DNA of 64,000 bases from Sphingobacteriia bacterium RIFOXYC2_FULL_35_18 (lineage in GTDB: Bacteria > Bacteroidota > Bacteroidia > Chitinophagales > Chitinophagaceae), in the NCBI GenBank assembly GCA_001829005.1, contig MIAG01000002.1:62001-126000 (forward strand), given 5' to 3'. The notes under the pieces are model-generated. The model was given only the letters and a program-made list of their open reading frames with translations. It ran no database searches and was not told the DNA's origin. This document shows positions 55,908 through 64,000 of this stretch, piece after piece. Position numbers and translations under genes: made by a program. The number at the start of each line of letters is the position of its first letter. The stretch's first letter is position 1.

Positions 55908-57363
55908 AATTGATTGGTCGGTTCCACAAAGGCTTTCTCCTGTTGCTTTAATTTTTATTCTAGGAAAGATTATTAAAGATAGTTGGCCGCTTGTTTTAAT
56001 TGTTGTAGGTAGAATAATTATCAATGAACAAAATGATGAAAAAAGAAATACAAGTATTGGAATCTATTTTATTCTGGGGATCACTTTATTAATATTATTT
56101 ATACATCTAAATCAGTTAATTAATTTTTTCTTATTTAGAATTCAAATAAAAGGTACTGAATTAGTTGTTACAGGGGGATTATTATCAAAATCAAAAACTA
56201 TTGTACCATTAAATAGAGTACAATCTGTTCATCTAATTGAAAACTATTTACATAAATTGACGAATACCTGTACAATAAAAATAGAAACAGCGGGATCAGA
56301 TGCAACCGAAATAGAAGTCAAAGCCATCAACAAAGAGAAAGCGCTATCCTTACAATCATTGTTACAGAATTCAGTTACTGAAATTAGTCAGAAAAATATT
56401 CCTGAACAAGTCCAGATTATGGGAATTCAATTTGCAGATGTAATAAAATTGGCCATTTCGGAAAACCATGTCAGAACTTTCTTAATTATAATTGCTTTTG
56501 CTTATTCTAGATTAGAAGATATAAAACAATTGATTGGTTTTGATGCATCCGATATAATTGATCAACAAGTTGATAATGCCAGTTTTTCATTATCAGGATT
56601 ATTAACGCTTCTTTTAATAGGCTTGATTATTACATTATGGGTTTCCTTTATTCGGGTAATGCTCAGATACCATGAAATGAAAATAACTGCGAATAATAAA
56701 GGATTTCAGATGGAATGGGTTTTTTTGCAAACACAACAGAAAATGCTTATTCAAAACAAAGTGCAATTGATTAGTTGGAATTTCAATTTTGTCAGAAAAG
56801 TATTAGGAATTAGTATACTACGTTTTTTCATGATGGGAGAAAATTTAACCCAAACAAAACAACATATACAGCTGCCTGTTATGGATCAGCATTTATTATA
56901 TCAGTTGATTTCACCATACCAAGCCGTATTGCCATCTTCAAATACACAATCTTACAGTACGCATATTTCTTATGGTTGGAGAAATACCCTATTATTTGTT
57001 TTGCCCATTATATTGGTAATTTCCACTGCCATTTATTTTTGGAATCCTTGGTATATTCTATTCCTTTTATTGTTATTGATTTATTTAGCTATTTCCAATT
57101 GGGTAAAGTATCAAAAATTCAAATACTGGTTTAATGAAACTACCATTCAAATTCAAAAGGGTGTTTGGGGAGTAGAAAATATTCTGCTCAATTTCAACAA
57201 AATTCAGCATGTTATGGTTAAAACAAGTCCGTTTTTAAGACGCAAAAAATTGGCTACAGTTGAATTACATACAGCTGGTGAAACAATTGTAATACCTTAT
57301 ATCTCAATAGAACAAGCTCAGTATTTAGTGGACCTATCATTAGTTAATGTGGAGTTTCATTAA
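55885..57363 (+). CDS. PH-domain membrane protein (YdbT-like)
   Basis: The 492-residue protein has three bPH2 modules (about 85-150, 260-330, 410-490), separated by hydrophobic pairs near 15-40, 50-75, 195-215, 225-250, 355-395. The module starts are clear, for example TELVVTGGLLSKSKTIVPLN and IQIQKGVWGVENILLNFNKI. It pairs with the preceding YdbS-like protein. No enzyme motif is visible. Confidence 0.85.
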   Translation: MKLMSTNKIDWSVPQRLSPVALIFILGKIIKDSWPLVLIVVGRIIINEQNDEKRNTSIGIYFILGITLLILFIHLNQLINFFLFRIQIKGTELVVTGGLLSKSKTIVPLNRVQSVHLIENYLHKLTNTCTIKIETAGSDATEIEVKAINKEKALSLQSLLQNSVTEISQKNIPEQVQIMGIQFADVIKLAISENHVRTFLIIIAFAYSRLEDIKQLIGFDASDIIDQQVDNASFSLSGLLTLLLIGLIITLWVSFIRVMLRYHEMKITANNKGFQMEWVFLQTQQKMLIQNKVQLISWNFNFVRKVLGISILRFFMMGENLTQTKQHIQLPVMDQHLLYQLISPYQAVLPSSNTQSYSTHISYGWRNTLLFVLPIILVISTAIYFWNPWYILFLLLLLIYLAISNWVKYQKFKYWFNETTIQIQKGVWGVENILLNFNKIQHVMVKTSPFLRRKKLATVELHTAGETIVIPYISIEQAQYLVDLSLVNVEFH

Positions 57364-57413
57364 ACCCAATTAGTTCTTTGTTTTTTAATACCTTCACTGT
57401 AGAAAATTTGTAT

Positions 57414-58613
57414 ATGTCTAGTTTTATAATAACATGTCCTAATTGTAGTCATCAGTTTGAACCTGGGGATACCATGCGCGATGAAATTGAGAAAGAACTA
57501 CGTGGTAAAATGAAAGATTGGCAAAAGAAAAAGGAAATTGAAACTGCTGAACTGCTTGAAGCAGAGAAAAAGAAAATGCAATCTGAGATGCAGGAAACAG
57601 TTAAAAAATCATTGGCTGCCGATTATGAGAATCAGTTAAAATTATTACAACAAGAAGCTGCAGATAGTGCAGAAAAATTGAAAGAGTCTAGAAGAAAAGA
57701 ATTAGAATTTTTGCAAAATGAACAAGCGCTTAAAACGCGCGAAGAAGAAATGCAATTGACCATTCAACGTCAATTAATGGAAGAGCGGTCTAAATTAAAA
57801 GAGCAATTACAAAAAGAAGAATCAGAAAAAATAAGTCTAAAAGAACAAGAATACCAACTAAGAACCAAGGAGCTAGAAAAGCAAATTGAAGACCAGAAAA
57901 AGTTGGTTGAAGAAATGCGAAGAAAGTCTGAGCAAGGTAGCATGCAATTACAAGGAGAAGTACAAGAACTGATGTTAGAAGAAATGTTACAAGCTACATT
58001 CCCATTCGACAAAATTGAAGAAGTAGGTAAAGGTGTTCGTGGGGCAGATTGTATTCAAATTGTACGCAATCAATTTGGCAATGAGTCTGGTAAAATCATT
58101 TATGAAAGCAAGCGTACCAAAGACTTTTCCAATGAATGGATAGAAAAGTTAAAAAAAGATATGCGAAGTCATGGTGCAGATGTGGCTGTTATAGTTACTC
58201 AAACCTTCCCAAAAGATATGGAAAGATTCGGTGAAAAAGACGGGGTTTATATCTGCACTTTTACTGAAGTAAGAAGTGTTGCATTATTGCTTCGAAATGC
58301 ATTATTGAAAATTGCTGATGCTCGTAAAAGCCAGGAAAATAAAGGCGATAAAATGGTTATGCTATACGACTATTTAACAGGGACAGAGTTTAGTGAACAA
58401 TGGAAAGCAATCAGAGAAGGCTTTATGAGTATGCGTCAGAGTATTCAAAAAGAAAGAGATACCATGGAAAGACTTTGGAAAGCTCGTGAGAAACAGTTAG
58501 AGAAAGTATTACTGAATGCTGCTCATATACAAGGTTCAGTTGAAGGTATTGCTGGTGCAGATGCAGTAAACTTGAATTTAATTGAAGACAATGACACTTT
58601 ATTAATTGATTAA
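57414..58613 (+). CDS. DUF2130 protein: zinc-ribbon-like start, coiled coil, nuclease-like core
   Basis: From the ATG at 57414 the protein has 399 residues; an upstream in-frame start at 57378 adds residues ahead of the conserved CPNC. The order is CPNCSHQFEPGD (8-19), a long charged coiled coil (about 20-185), and the DUF2130 domain. In the domain GADCIQIV (Asp212) and IIYESKRTK (Glu231-Ser-Lys233) are spaced like the D and ExK positions of a PD-(D/E)XK nuclease core. Family function is unestablished. It is followed by the kinase-like gene. Confidence 0.8.
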   Translation: MSSFIITCPNCSHQFEPGDTMRDEIEKELRGKMKDWQKKKEIETAELLEAEKKKMQSEMQETVKKSLAADYENQLKLLQQEAADSAEKLKESRRKELEFLQNEQALKTREEEMQLTIQRQLMEERSKLKEQLQKEESEKISLKEQEYQLRTKELEKQIEDQKKLVEEMRRKSEQGSMQLQGEVQELMLEEMLQATFPFDKIEEVGKGVRGADCIQIVRNQFGNESGKIIYESKRTKDFSNEWIEKLKKDMRSHGADVAVIVTQTFPKDMERFGEKDGVYICTFTEVRSVALLLRNALLKIADARKSQENKGDKMVMLYDYLTGTEFSEQWKAIREGFMSMRQSIQKERDTMERLWKAREKQLEKVLLNAAHIQGSVEGIAGADAVNLNLIEDNDTLLID

Positions 58614-58671
58614 TTTCTTCGACCATATTAATCCAGAAGGTAAAGCCAATATTCCCTCCAAAAGGAAACCC

Positions 58672-59703
58672 ATGTTTCCAATTAAAGAAGATTTGCGCCA
58701 ATACTTAAGAAGATATGGCAGGGAGGTTTTGCTCCCCTTTAGCTACCAAGATTTACAACGGTTTACCTATACTATTCCTTTAAAAGACAAAAATGGGAAC
58801 AATACTGCTTGGGAGCAGGTTTCGTATGATATGCGCGAATGGGATTTCCTACGGAAGAGTCTTGTGAAAGTATATGCCATATTAAAAACGGAAGGTGATT
58901 TAAGTTTTGCCAACCACTTAGATGTTGCAAGAATTGATTATTGTTATTTTGGCAATAGTCAGCCTTTTCGAATTCGAATTGTAAATAAATTCAATGATAA
59001 CTATGATCATTACTATATTAAAAGAGCGGATGCAAGTAGAATATATGGATTAGAATTAGAGCATATACTTTCCCCCAATCGCATTACTTACTTTACAAGT
59101 AAAGACACTTTAATTGAAGAACATATTCCTGGAATACCAGGAGATTTATTTATTCGCGATTATATAGACGCAGAAAACACCAATAAAATTAGACTAGCCA
59201 AAGAGTTTGTCAAATTTAATGAGCGATGTTTTGTTCAATTATTAGGTGATATGCGGTCGTATAATTTTGTTGTTAATATTATCCCAGATATAGAAGACTT
59301 TCAATACCGTATTAGGGCTATTGATTTTGATCAACAATCATACGAAGGCCGAAAAAATTTATACCTGCCTCAATTTTTTAAAGACAATCAGGCATTGGTA
59401 AATATGGTATTAAAACACTTAGACAAGCAATCCATTGAGCAATATCAGGCAGAAGAAAAAACCATGATGACATTCCGGTTGGTTTCTTCTCGCTATCGGG
59501 TTAAAGAAATTTTAGACATCATGGACGATGACCAAATTTCTACCAATGAAAAAATAGCTGAATTAAGAGAAGCCTTATTTGTACATTTCAACAATCCCCA
59601 ATACTTAAAAGCCCGAACCATGGGACAATTGTTGAAAACACATTTAAAATGTTCATTAAGAAAATACTTAAAAAAAATGCCCAAAACTGGTAAACACGAA
59701 TAA
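58672..59703 (+). CDS. Unrecognised protein with protein-kinase-like motifs
   Basis: The protein has 343 residues from the ATG at 58672; a TTG start at 58606 overlapping the previous gene is possible. The motif order fits an ATP-dependent kinase fold: Lys118 in YYIKRAD, Glu128/130 in GLELEH, a hinge-like IEEHIPG (148-154), LGDMRSYNFVV (Asp193, Asn198, spaced as in the HRDxxxxN loop), and AIDFDQQ (Asp218, like DFG). It is most like distant aminoglycoside-phosphotransferase/HipA-type folds, but no family name comes to mind. It converges on the phosphopantetheinyl transferase gene, one base away. Confidence 0.55.
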   Translation: MFPIKEDLRQYLRRYGREVLLPFSYQDLQRFTYTIPLKDKNGNNTAWEQVSYDMREWDFLRKSLVKVYAILKTEGDLSFANHLDVARIDYCYFGNSQPFRIRIVNKFNDNYDHYYIKRADASRIYGLELEHILSPNRITYFTSKDTLIEEHIPGIPGDLFIRDYIDAENTNKIRLAKEFVKFNERCFVQLLGDMRSYNFVVNIIPDIEDFQYRIRAIDFDQQSYEGRKNLYLPQFFKDNQALVNMVLKHLDKQSIEQYQAEEKTMMTFRLVSSRYRVKEILDIMDDDQISTNEKIAELREALFVHFNNPQYLKARTMGQLLKTHLKCSLRKYLKKMPKTGKHE

Positions 59704-59704
59704 C

Positions 59705-60340
59705 TCAATCATTGTTTAACCATACTAAACTAAGTTCATTAGTTAGCCGATAATGCAATTGCAAATTTGCTTCAAAGTCATCTTTCCGAAAAAATGCTTT
59801 TAAAATACCTGTTGAATTCAAGTCAGCTGCTTCCACTTGCATACATTCACTGAAATCGATATCTCCCCTTCCCCACCACTTAAACATGGCTTCTTTTGCA
59901 CTCCATAATAAAGTAAGTGTACGAAACTTTTCCTGCTCTTCCATTGCTTCAATATTCCAATTGGTTAATTCAGAAACATGCAAAAATTTATGCCTGATTT
60001 TGTTCACTCGGTGGGTCACCAACTCAACATCTACCCCCACTCTTTCGGTGGAACTCACTATGGCTGCAGCATAATCCCCGCAATGTGAAATAGAAAAATG
60101 ATAGGCTTCATTGGGTAAATAAGGTTTACGGGTGTCTGCTATTTGAATTAGCTCACTTGGGAAATCAGCAAATAAGTATGGGAGCAAAAACCTACCCGCC
60201 AAATGCTGTAATCGTTTGTGGGGATGGGTTACTTGCTGTTGTATGGTTACTTTTTGGGTAAAAAACGACTCCCCCTCTTCAATCTTCCAAACGGCCAATT
60301 GAGTAAAATCGTTGATATTTTGTTGATAATAGATGGGCAC
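59705..60340 (-). CDS. 4'-phosphopantetheinyl transferase superfamily protein
   Basis: The enzyme transfers phosphopantetheine from coenzyme A to a serine of a carrier protein. The 211-residue protein has the conserved GVDVE (Asp104, Glu106), the WSAKEA block (Glu150), and the upstream HFSISHCGD. This Sfp-like length differs from the smaller AcpS. The carrier protein is not in the window. It is divergent from dcd. Confidence 0.9.
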   Translation of the reverse strand: MPIYYQQNINDFTQLAVWKIEEGESFFTQKVTIQQQVTHPHKRLQHLAGRFLLPYLFADFPSELIQIADTRKPYLPNEAYHFSISHCGDYAAAIVSSTERVGVDVELVTHRVNKIRHKFLHVSELTNWNIEAMEEQEKFRTLTLLWSAKEAMFKWWGRGDIDFSECMQVEAADLNSTGILKAFFRKDDFEANLQLHYRLTNELSLVWLNND

Positions 60341-60408
60341 AAAAAGATTTTAGCGTATACATTGCAGAATTAGCATTTTTTTGCAATTCAACAGTAAAAT
60401 TAACGGGA

Positions 60409-60945
60409 ATGATTTTAAGTGATCTACGCATTTTAGAAGAAATAGAAAAAGGGACTATTAAAATTGAACCTTATGATAGAGCCGACCTAGGTAGTAATAG
60501 CTATGATGTTCATTTAGGCAAATGGTTAGCTACCTATACCGATGAAGTATTGGATGCTAAAAAACACAATACAATTACCTATTTTGAAATTCCTGAAGAA
60601 GGATATGTATTGCACCCAAGCGGATTTTACTTAGGCGTTACAGAAGAGTATACAGAAACGCATGCGCATGTTCCATTTTTAGAAGGCAAATCTTCAACTG
60701 GAAGATTGGGTATTGATATTCATGCAACAGCAGGAAAAGGTGATGTAGGCTTTTGCGGTAACTGGACTTTAGAAATTTCTTGTAAACAACCCGTTCGAGT
60801 TTATAGAGGTATGCCAATTGGTCAATTAATCTATTTTCCAGTTGATGGAGAAATTGGGGTGAAATACAATCAAAAAGGAAATGCTAAATACAGTGGACAA
60901 CCCAATAAGCCAATTGAAAGTATGATGTGGAAGAATAAATTTTAA
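60409..60945 (+). CDS. dcd: dCTP deaminase
   Basis: The enzyme converts dCTP to dUTP, feeding dUMP for thymidylate synthesis. The 178-residue protein has PYDRADLGSNSYDVHLG, the catalytic FLEGKSSTGRLGIDIHATA block, GFCGNWTLEI, and YRGMPIGQLIYF. Its last four bases overlap the convergent tspO gene. Confidence 0.95.
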   Translation: MILSDLRILEEIEKGTIKIEPYDRADLGSNSYDVHLGKWLATYTDEVLDAKKHNTITYFEIPEEGYVLHPSGFYLGVTEEYTETHAHVPFLEGKSSTGRLGIDIHATAGKGDVGFCGNWTLEISCKQPVRVYRGMPIGQLIYFPVDGEIGVKYNQKGNAKYSGQPNKPIESMMWKNKF

Positions 60946-61415
60946 TTTAATTGCCAGATACTTCCATTAAGTATGCTTGCAAAACTTACCCATAAAAGGT
61001 AAGGAATTAATAAAGCGGCAGCAAGCGTTGAAAGTTTTCTGAATTGAATTATTGTGAGTAAAATAAATACCCACATTGCAATGATTTCTACAAATGCCCA
61101 TCCAATTTGGTGCATCGAAAAGAAAATAATTGACCAACAAAAATTCAAAATAAATTGAATAATGAAAATTCGTATGGCCTGTGTTCGGGCCGCACTAATT
61201 GGTAATTTCCAAATCAGGTAAAAGCTAATCCCCATTAAAACATATAAAGTAGTCCACATAGGGCCAAATATCCAATTGGGGGGATTAAAAGAGGGTTTAT
61301 TTAGCCCTGCATACCAAGTAGGTATTTCTGCAATAGTGAAGATGCCTCCTAACGATCCTAGACCAACTGTTGCAATTATAGAAAGGATTAATTTTTGTGG
61401 ATTAGTTATTTTCAT
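60942..61415 (-). CDS. tspO: TspO/MBR-family membrane protein
   Basis: The 157-residue protein has five hydrophobic segments and the family signature WYAGLNKPSFNPPNWIFGP followed by MWTTLYVLMGIS. TspO binds porphyrins or related tetrapyrroles and is linked to stress responses. It overlaps the DUF3810 gene by 14 bases, so the two are translationally coupled. Confidence 0.92.
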   Translation of the reverse strand: MKITNPQKLILSIIATVGLGSLGGIFTIAEIPTWYAGLNKPSFNPPNWIFGPMWTTLYVLMGISFYLIWKLPISAARTQAIRIFIIQFILNFCWSIIFFSMHQIGWAFVEIIAMWVFILLTIIQFRKLSTLAAALLIPYLLWVSFASILNGSIWQLN

Positions 61416-62517
61416 TTTTTCTTTTTTGATAACTGATTAACCAAGCAACCACTTCGTTATAACTATCTATTCCAGCCATTTGATGATTCATTTTTAAAAA
61501 CTGGTCATATAAGTTATTGCTGATTGGACTGAAATCATTTCTACGTTTATAAAAAAAATCGCGAATATCTTTCCGATCTTTTTTAACCAATGTATCCATT
61601 CGATTTCGATTGTTTTTAACTACTTGTTCAAATGCTCCATAATTCTCCTTGGCATACAAAAGGTACTGTTCATTAAACGAATAGTTTAATAAATCTAAAT
61701 ACATTGAATATTTTAAATAAGAGTTTGAACTGGATTTTGCTGCCAAAAATCCAATAAAACTTGCTTCGCTCTCACTTGCATATCCTAATTGGTGGGCCAC
61801 TTCATGACATATGATAAAAGGATTTAAAATTCCTGGTAAATCATTCCTCAAATGTGCTTCACCAGTAAATGGGTTATAATAACCCGAGAAACCAATATAA
61901 TCTGCAATAGGTTCAAACAGGCTAAATTTTACAGATTGAATAGTTGTTTTTAAAAAGGGAAATTGAATTGAAGCCTTGTCATAAGCCATTTGGGCATCAT
62001 CCATTAATTGCTTTTTTGTAAAAACAGGCAAACCGTCAGAACCAATTTGTCTTCTATAATAATTAGCCGAGTCAATCAACTCATTCGTTAACTCTGTAAT
62101 TTGTTTTTGGTTATATACGGTGGGATTTAAGCCTAAAGCCAAGGCAATCCCTCCTCTTTTGTAATTGAAACCCCAAAATAGTTGAAATAGCATATAACCT
62201 ATTAACCCAAATTGCAGCATTTTATGTAATCCCGACCAAAAGAATGTTATCCTTTGATTTGAATGCAAAAAATATATAAACCACTTTAGAAAATGTATAG
62301 ATATATATATAATAAAAGCAGAATAAATGAAATCTCCGAGGCTAAATGGAAAGAAATTGGAACCCTTTTTTAAAAAATTAGACCAAAGTGGATAAAATTT
62401 TGCAACATAGCAGTTTTCCACAAACCAAGAAGATTGTCCTGCCAAATAGGTTAAAATGCCTCCAAGAAGCAGCAAAAAGGTCTTTTTTATATTTTTTTCA
62501 TCTATTATTAGCTGCAT
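61402..62517 (-). CDS. DUF3810 membrane protein with HExxH zinc motif
   Basis: The 371-residue protein has three membrane segments (about 13-30, 60-85, 98-117) and a large extracytoplasmic domain holding HEVAH (238-242) and a nearby ASESEASF (Glu249/251). This arrangement is that of a zinc metallopeptidase and is the main feature of DUF3810. The substrate is unknown. It is upstream of tspO and divergent from yceD. Confidence 0.85.
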   Translation of the reverse strand: MQLIIDEKNIKKTFLLLLGGILTYLAGQSSWFVENCYVAKFYPLWSNFLKKGSNFFPFSLGDFIYSAFIIYISIHFLKWFIYFLHSNQRITFFWSGLHKMLQFGLIGYMLFQLFWGFNYKRGGIALALGLNPTVYNQKQITELTNELIDSANYYRRQIGSDGLPVFTKKQLMDDAQMAYDKASIQFPFLKTTIQSVKFSLFEPIADYIGFSGYYNPFTGEAHLRNDLPGILNPFIICHEVAHQLGYASESEASFIGFLAAKSSSNSYLKYSMYLDLLNYSFNEQYLLYAKENYGAFEQVVKNNRNRMDTLVKKDRKDIRDFFYKRRNDFSPISNNLYDQFLKMNHQMAGIDSYNEVVAWLISYQKRKNENN

Positions 62518-62582
62518 ATTTGCATAGTTCTAGACTAAAGTTAGGATGGAGACTGCACTTAAACGGCTTATTTTTAGTTTAC

Positions 62583-62615
62583 TTTGGCAAATTGGGCTGT
62601 TTTTTCTACCTTTGC
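62583..62615 (+). promoter_or_regulatory. Promoter of the yceD-rpmF-plsX operon
   Basis: TTTG (62583-62586), a 20-base gap and TACCTTTGC (62607-62615) match the Bacteroidota promoter consensus exactly. The yceD ATG follows 19 bases later. Confidence 0.8.
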
Positions 62616-62634
62616 AAACCCTTAAAACGTGGAT

Positions 62635-63180
62635 ATGAATCATCGGCGCGAATATGAGATCGCTTTTGTGGGTTTGAAGCCGGGTGTTCATGTATACGAA
62701 TACAAGGTGGACGATAAGTTCTTTATACCTTATGGCGAGCAAGATTTCAGTAATTGTGATGCTACTGTAAAATTGTTACTAGACAAAAAATCGGGTTTCA
62801 TGCAATTGAAATTTGATATTGATGGTAGCATTCAAGCAGGTTGCGATCGTTGCGGAAATACCCTTCCCCTTCAATTATGGGACGAGTTTAATATCATTGT
62901 AAAAATGGTAGATGAACCCGATACTTTAAATGAACAGGAAGAAGATCCAGATGTCTATTATATTAGTAGAAACGAAAGTCATCTACAAGTAGCCAATTGG
63001 ATTTACGAGTTTGTCAACTTGAGCATTCCTTTGCAAAAAACCTGTTCTCCTGAAGAGATGGGTGGCCCAAAATGCAACAAAGAAGTGTTAGAGAAATTAA
63101 GGAAAATGGAAGAAGAAGCAACTAGAGACAGTACCCCAACCGTATGGAAGGGATTAGAAAAGTTTAAAGATTTAGAATAA
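62635..63180 (+). CDS. yceD: YceD / DUF177 large-subunit accumulation protein
   Basis: With the ATG at 62635 the protein has 181 residues; an in-frame GTG at 62629 is also possible. The DUF177 pattern is present: IQAGCDRCGNTLPL, a middle region with DPDVYYISRNESHLQVANWI, and CSPEEMGGPKCNKEVLEKL; the four cysteines could bind zinc. In plants and bacteria DUF177 proteins help 23S rRNA accumulate. The rpmF gene follows 27 bases later, the usual neighbour. Confidence 0.9.
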   Translation: MNHRREYEIAFVGLKPGVHVYEYKVDDKFFIPYGEQDFSNCDATVKLLLDKKSGFMQLKFDIDGSIQAGCDRCGNTLPLQLWDEFNIIVKMVDEPDTLNEQEEDPDVYYISRNESHLQVANWIYEFVNLSIPLQKTCSPEEMGGPKCNKEVLEKLRKMEEEATRDSTPTVWKGLEKFKDLE

Positions 63181-63207
63181 AAATTTTGTTACCATAAATT
63201 TTGAGCA

Positions 63208-63402
63208 ATGCCAAATCCAAAACGCAGACATTCACAGCAGAGAAGTGCTAAAAGAAGAACGCACTATGTAGCACAAGAAGTTACTTTGAGCAAAGACTCC
63301 ACTACAGGAGAAATACATGTACGTCATCGTGCACATGTTAGCGAAGGTAAATTGTTCTATAAAGGAAAGTTGGTTGCTGAGAAAGCACCATTGAAAGCGT
63401 AA
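63208..63402 (+). CDS. rpmF: 50S ribosomal protein L32
   Basis: The 64-residue basic protein starts MPNPKRRHSQQRSAKRRTHY and contains HRAHVSEGKLFYKGK. It lacks the zinc cysteines found in some L32 forms, which is normal in Bacteroidota. It lies between yceD and plsX, the conserved gene order. Confidence 0.96.
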   Translation: MPNPKRRHSQQRSAKRRTHYVAQEVTLSKDSTTGEIHVRHRAHVSEGKLFYKGKLVAEKAPLKA

Positions 63403-63437
63403 CCTTTACAGATCAGTTATACCCTTAGCTTGCTGCA

Positions 63438-64000
63438 ATGAATATAGGAATAGACATGATGGGAGGAGATTTTGCACCGTTAGAAGCGGTGAAAGGAATA
63501 CTTCTGTACCTGTCTAATAAAAATACCGCAGTAAACTTATATTGCATAGGTGATGAGTCTTTAGTACAACCTTTAATTGAGGAGTATAAAGTTTCATCAC
63601 CTAATTTGCATTTTGTACATGCTCCAGAAACCATTGGTTACCATGAGCATCCCACCAAAGCCTTAAAGGAAAAACAGCAATCCTCCATTGCTATCGGTTT
63701 TCACTTACTAGCTTCTGGAAAAATTGACGCATTCATTAGTGCAGGCAATACCGGCGCCATGTTAGTGGGCGCCATGTTTAGTATTAAAGCCATTGCAGGC
63801 GTTAGTAGGCCAACTATTGCTACCGTTATTCCTAAAGTTAATGGATCTACAGGCGTATTATTAGATGTGGGATTGAATGCAGATTGCAAGCCTGAACTAT
63901 TGAACCAATTTGCCATTCTAGGCAGTTTATATGCAGAGCATATTCTTGGGGTCAACCATCCATCAGTTGGTTTAGTGAACGTGGGTGAAGAAGAAGGGAA
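63438..64000 (+). CDS. plsX: Phosphate acyltransferase PlsX, N-terminal part
   Basis: The enzyme makes acyl-phosphate from acyl-ACP for phospholipid synthesis. The frame from ATG 63438 runs off the window after about 187 residues. MNIGIDMMGGDFAPLEAVKG, FISAGNTGAMLVGAMF, LLDVGLNADCKPELL and GLVNVGEEEG are family-typical. It follows rpmF by 35 bases. Confidence 0.95.
   Translation, partial: MNIGIDMMGGDFAPLEAVKGILLYLSNKNTAVNLYCIGDESLVQPLIEEYKVSSPNLHFVHAPETIGYHEHPTKALKEKQQSSIAIGFHLLASGKIDAFISAGNTGAMLVGAMFSIKAIAGVSRPTIATVIPKVNGSTGVLLDVGLNADCKPELLNQFAILGSLYAEHILGVNHPSVGLVNVGEEEG

Noticed and set aside
1-64000. CRISPR array, insertion sequence or prophage
   Set aside because: No regularly spaced repeats, transposase, integrase or phage structural genes were seen; direct repeats are limited to the pair behind tRNA-Leu.

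Overview
The window is a stretch of a Bacteroidota chromosome, most likely from the family Chitinophagaceae (Sediminibacterium-like is my guess at genus level, from general resemblance only). The evidence is the SusC/SusD pair, the Bacteroidota-type promoters (TTTG, about 20 nt, TAnnTTTG), AT-rich codon use, DUF4397 lipoproteins, an LptD with OstA-like companion proteins, and a ClpC with a UVR segment. Both ends are cut: an unrecognised gene at the left edge and plsX at the right edge are partial. There is no prophage, insertion sequence, CRISPR array or rRNA. The one RNA gene I can support is a tRNA-Leu(GAG).

Layout. 1-2.9 kb: accessory-looking left end with an interrupted unknown reading frame and a sporadically distributed DUF6119/TIGR04141 protein of visibly higher GC. 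2.9-4.9 kb: J-domain/KTSC protein, ung and plsC. 4.9-12.5 kb: envelope block with lptD on the minus strand, then cell-wall amidase, MlaD-like protein, OstA-like protein and nhaA on the plus strand. 12.5-16.9 kb: two hybrid histidine kinases. 17-20.3 kb: BamA-like outer-membrane protein, DUF2911 and DUF2452 proteins. 20.4-24.3 kb: icd and an mntR-mntH operon with a clear self-regulatory operator. 24.3-31.5 kb: lipoprotein, alpha-glucan phosphorylase homologue, ubiX-type gene, clpC, STAS protein, J-domain membrane protein. 31.5-38.7 kb: SusC/SusD, two DUF4397 lipoproteins and a DeoR regulator. 38.8-45.4 kb: dnaG, dnaK, GtrA, argS, tRNA-Leu. 45.4-47.5 kb: GC-rich repeat, M60 peptidase lipoprotein, VOC protein. 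47.4-55.4 kb: eight-gene L-fucose operon. 55.4-64 kb: two PH-domain membrane proteins, DUF2130 protein, kinase-like protein, phosphopantetheinyl transferase, dcd, tspO, DUF3810 protein, and yceD-rpmF-plsX.

How the genes work together. The fucose operon holds every step of the non-phosphorylating route: alpha-L-fucosidase releases fucose, FucP imports it, a mutarotase supplies the anomer, then L-fucose dehydrogenase, lactonase, a UxaA-type dehydratase, 2-keto-3-deoxy-L-fuconate dehydrogenase and an FAH-family hydrolase would give pyruvate plus lactate. The MntR operator covers the -7 element of its own promoter, so metal should switch off both the regulator and the transporter. The lptD/OstA/MlaD group concerns outer-membrane lipid traffic.

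Most of the window is ordinary chromosome, and I do not see a clearly new multi-gene system. The observations I would follow first are an alpha-glucan phosphorylase homologue with threonine where the PLP lysine should be, an L-fucose dehydrogenase with asparagine at the catalytic lysine position, an unannotated protein with protein-kinase-like motifs, and a GC-rich direct repeat behind the tRNA gene.
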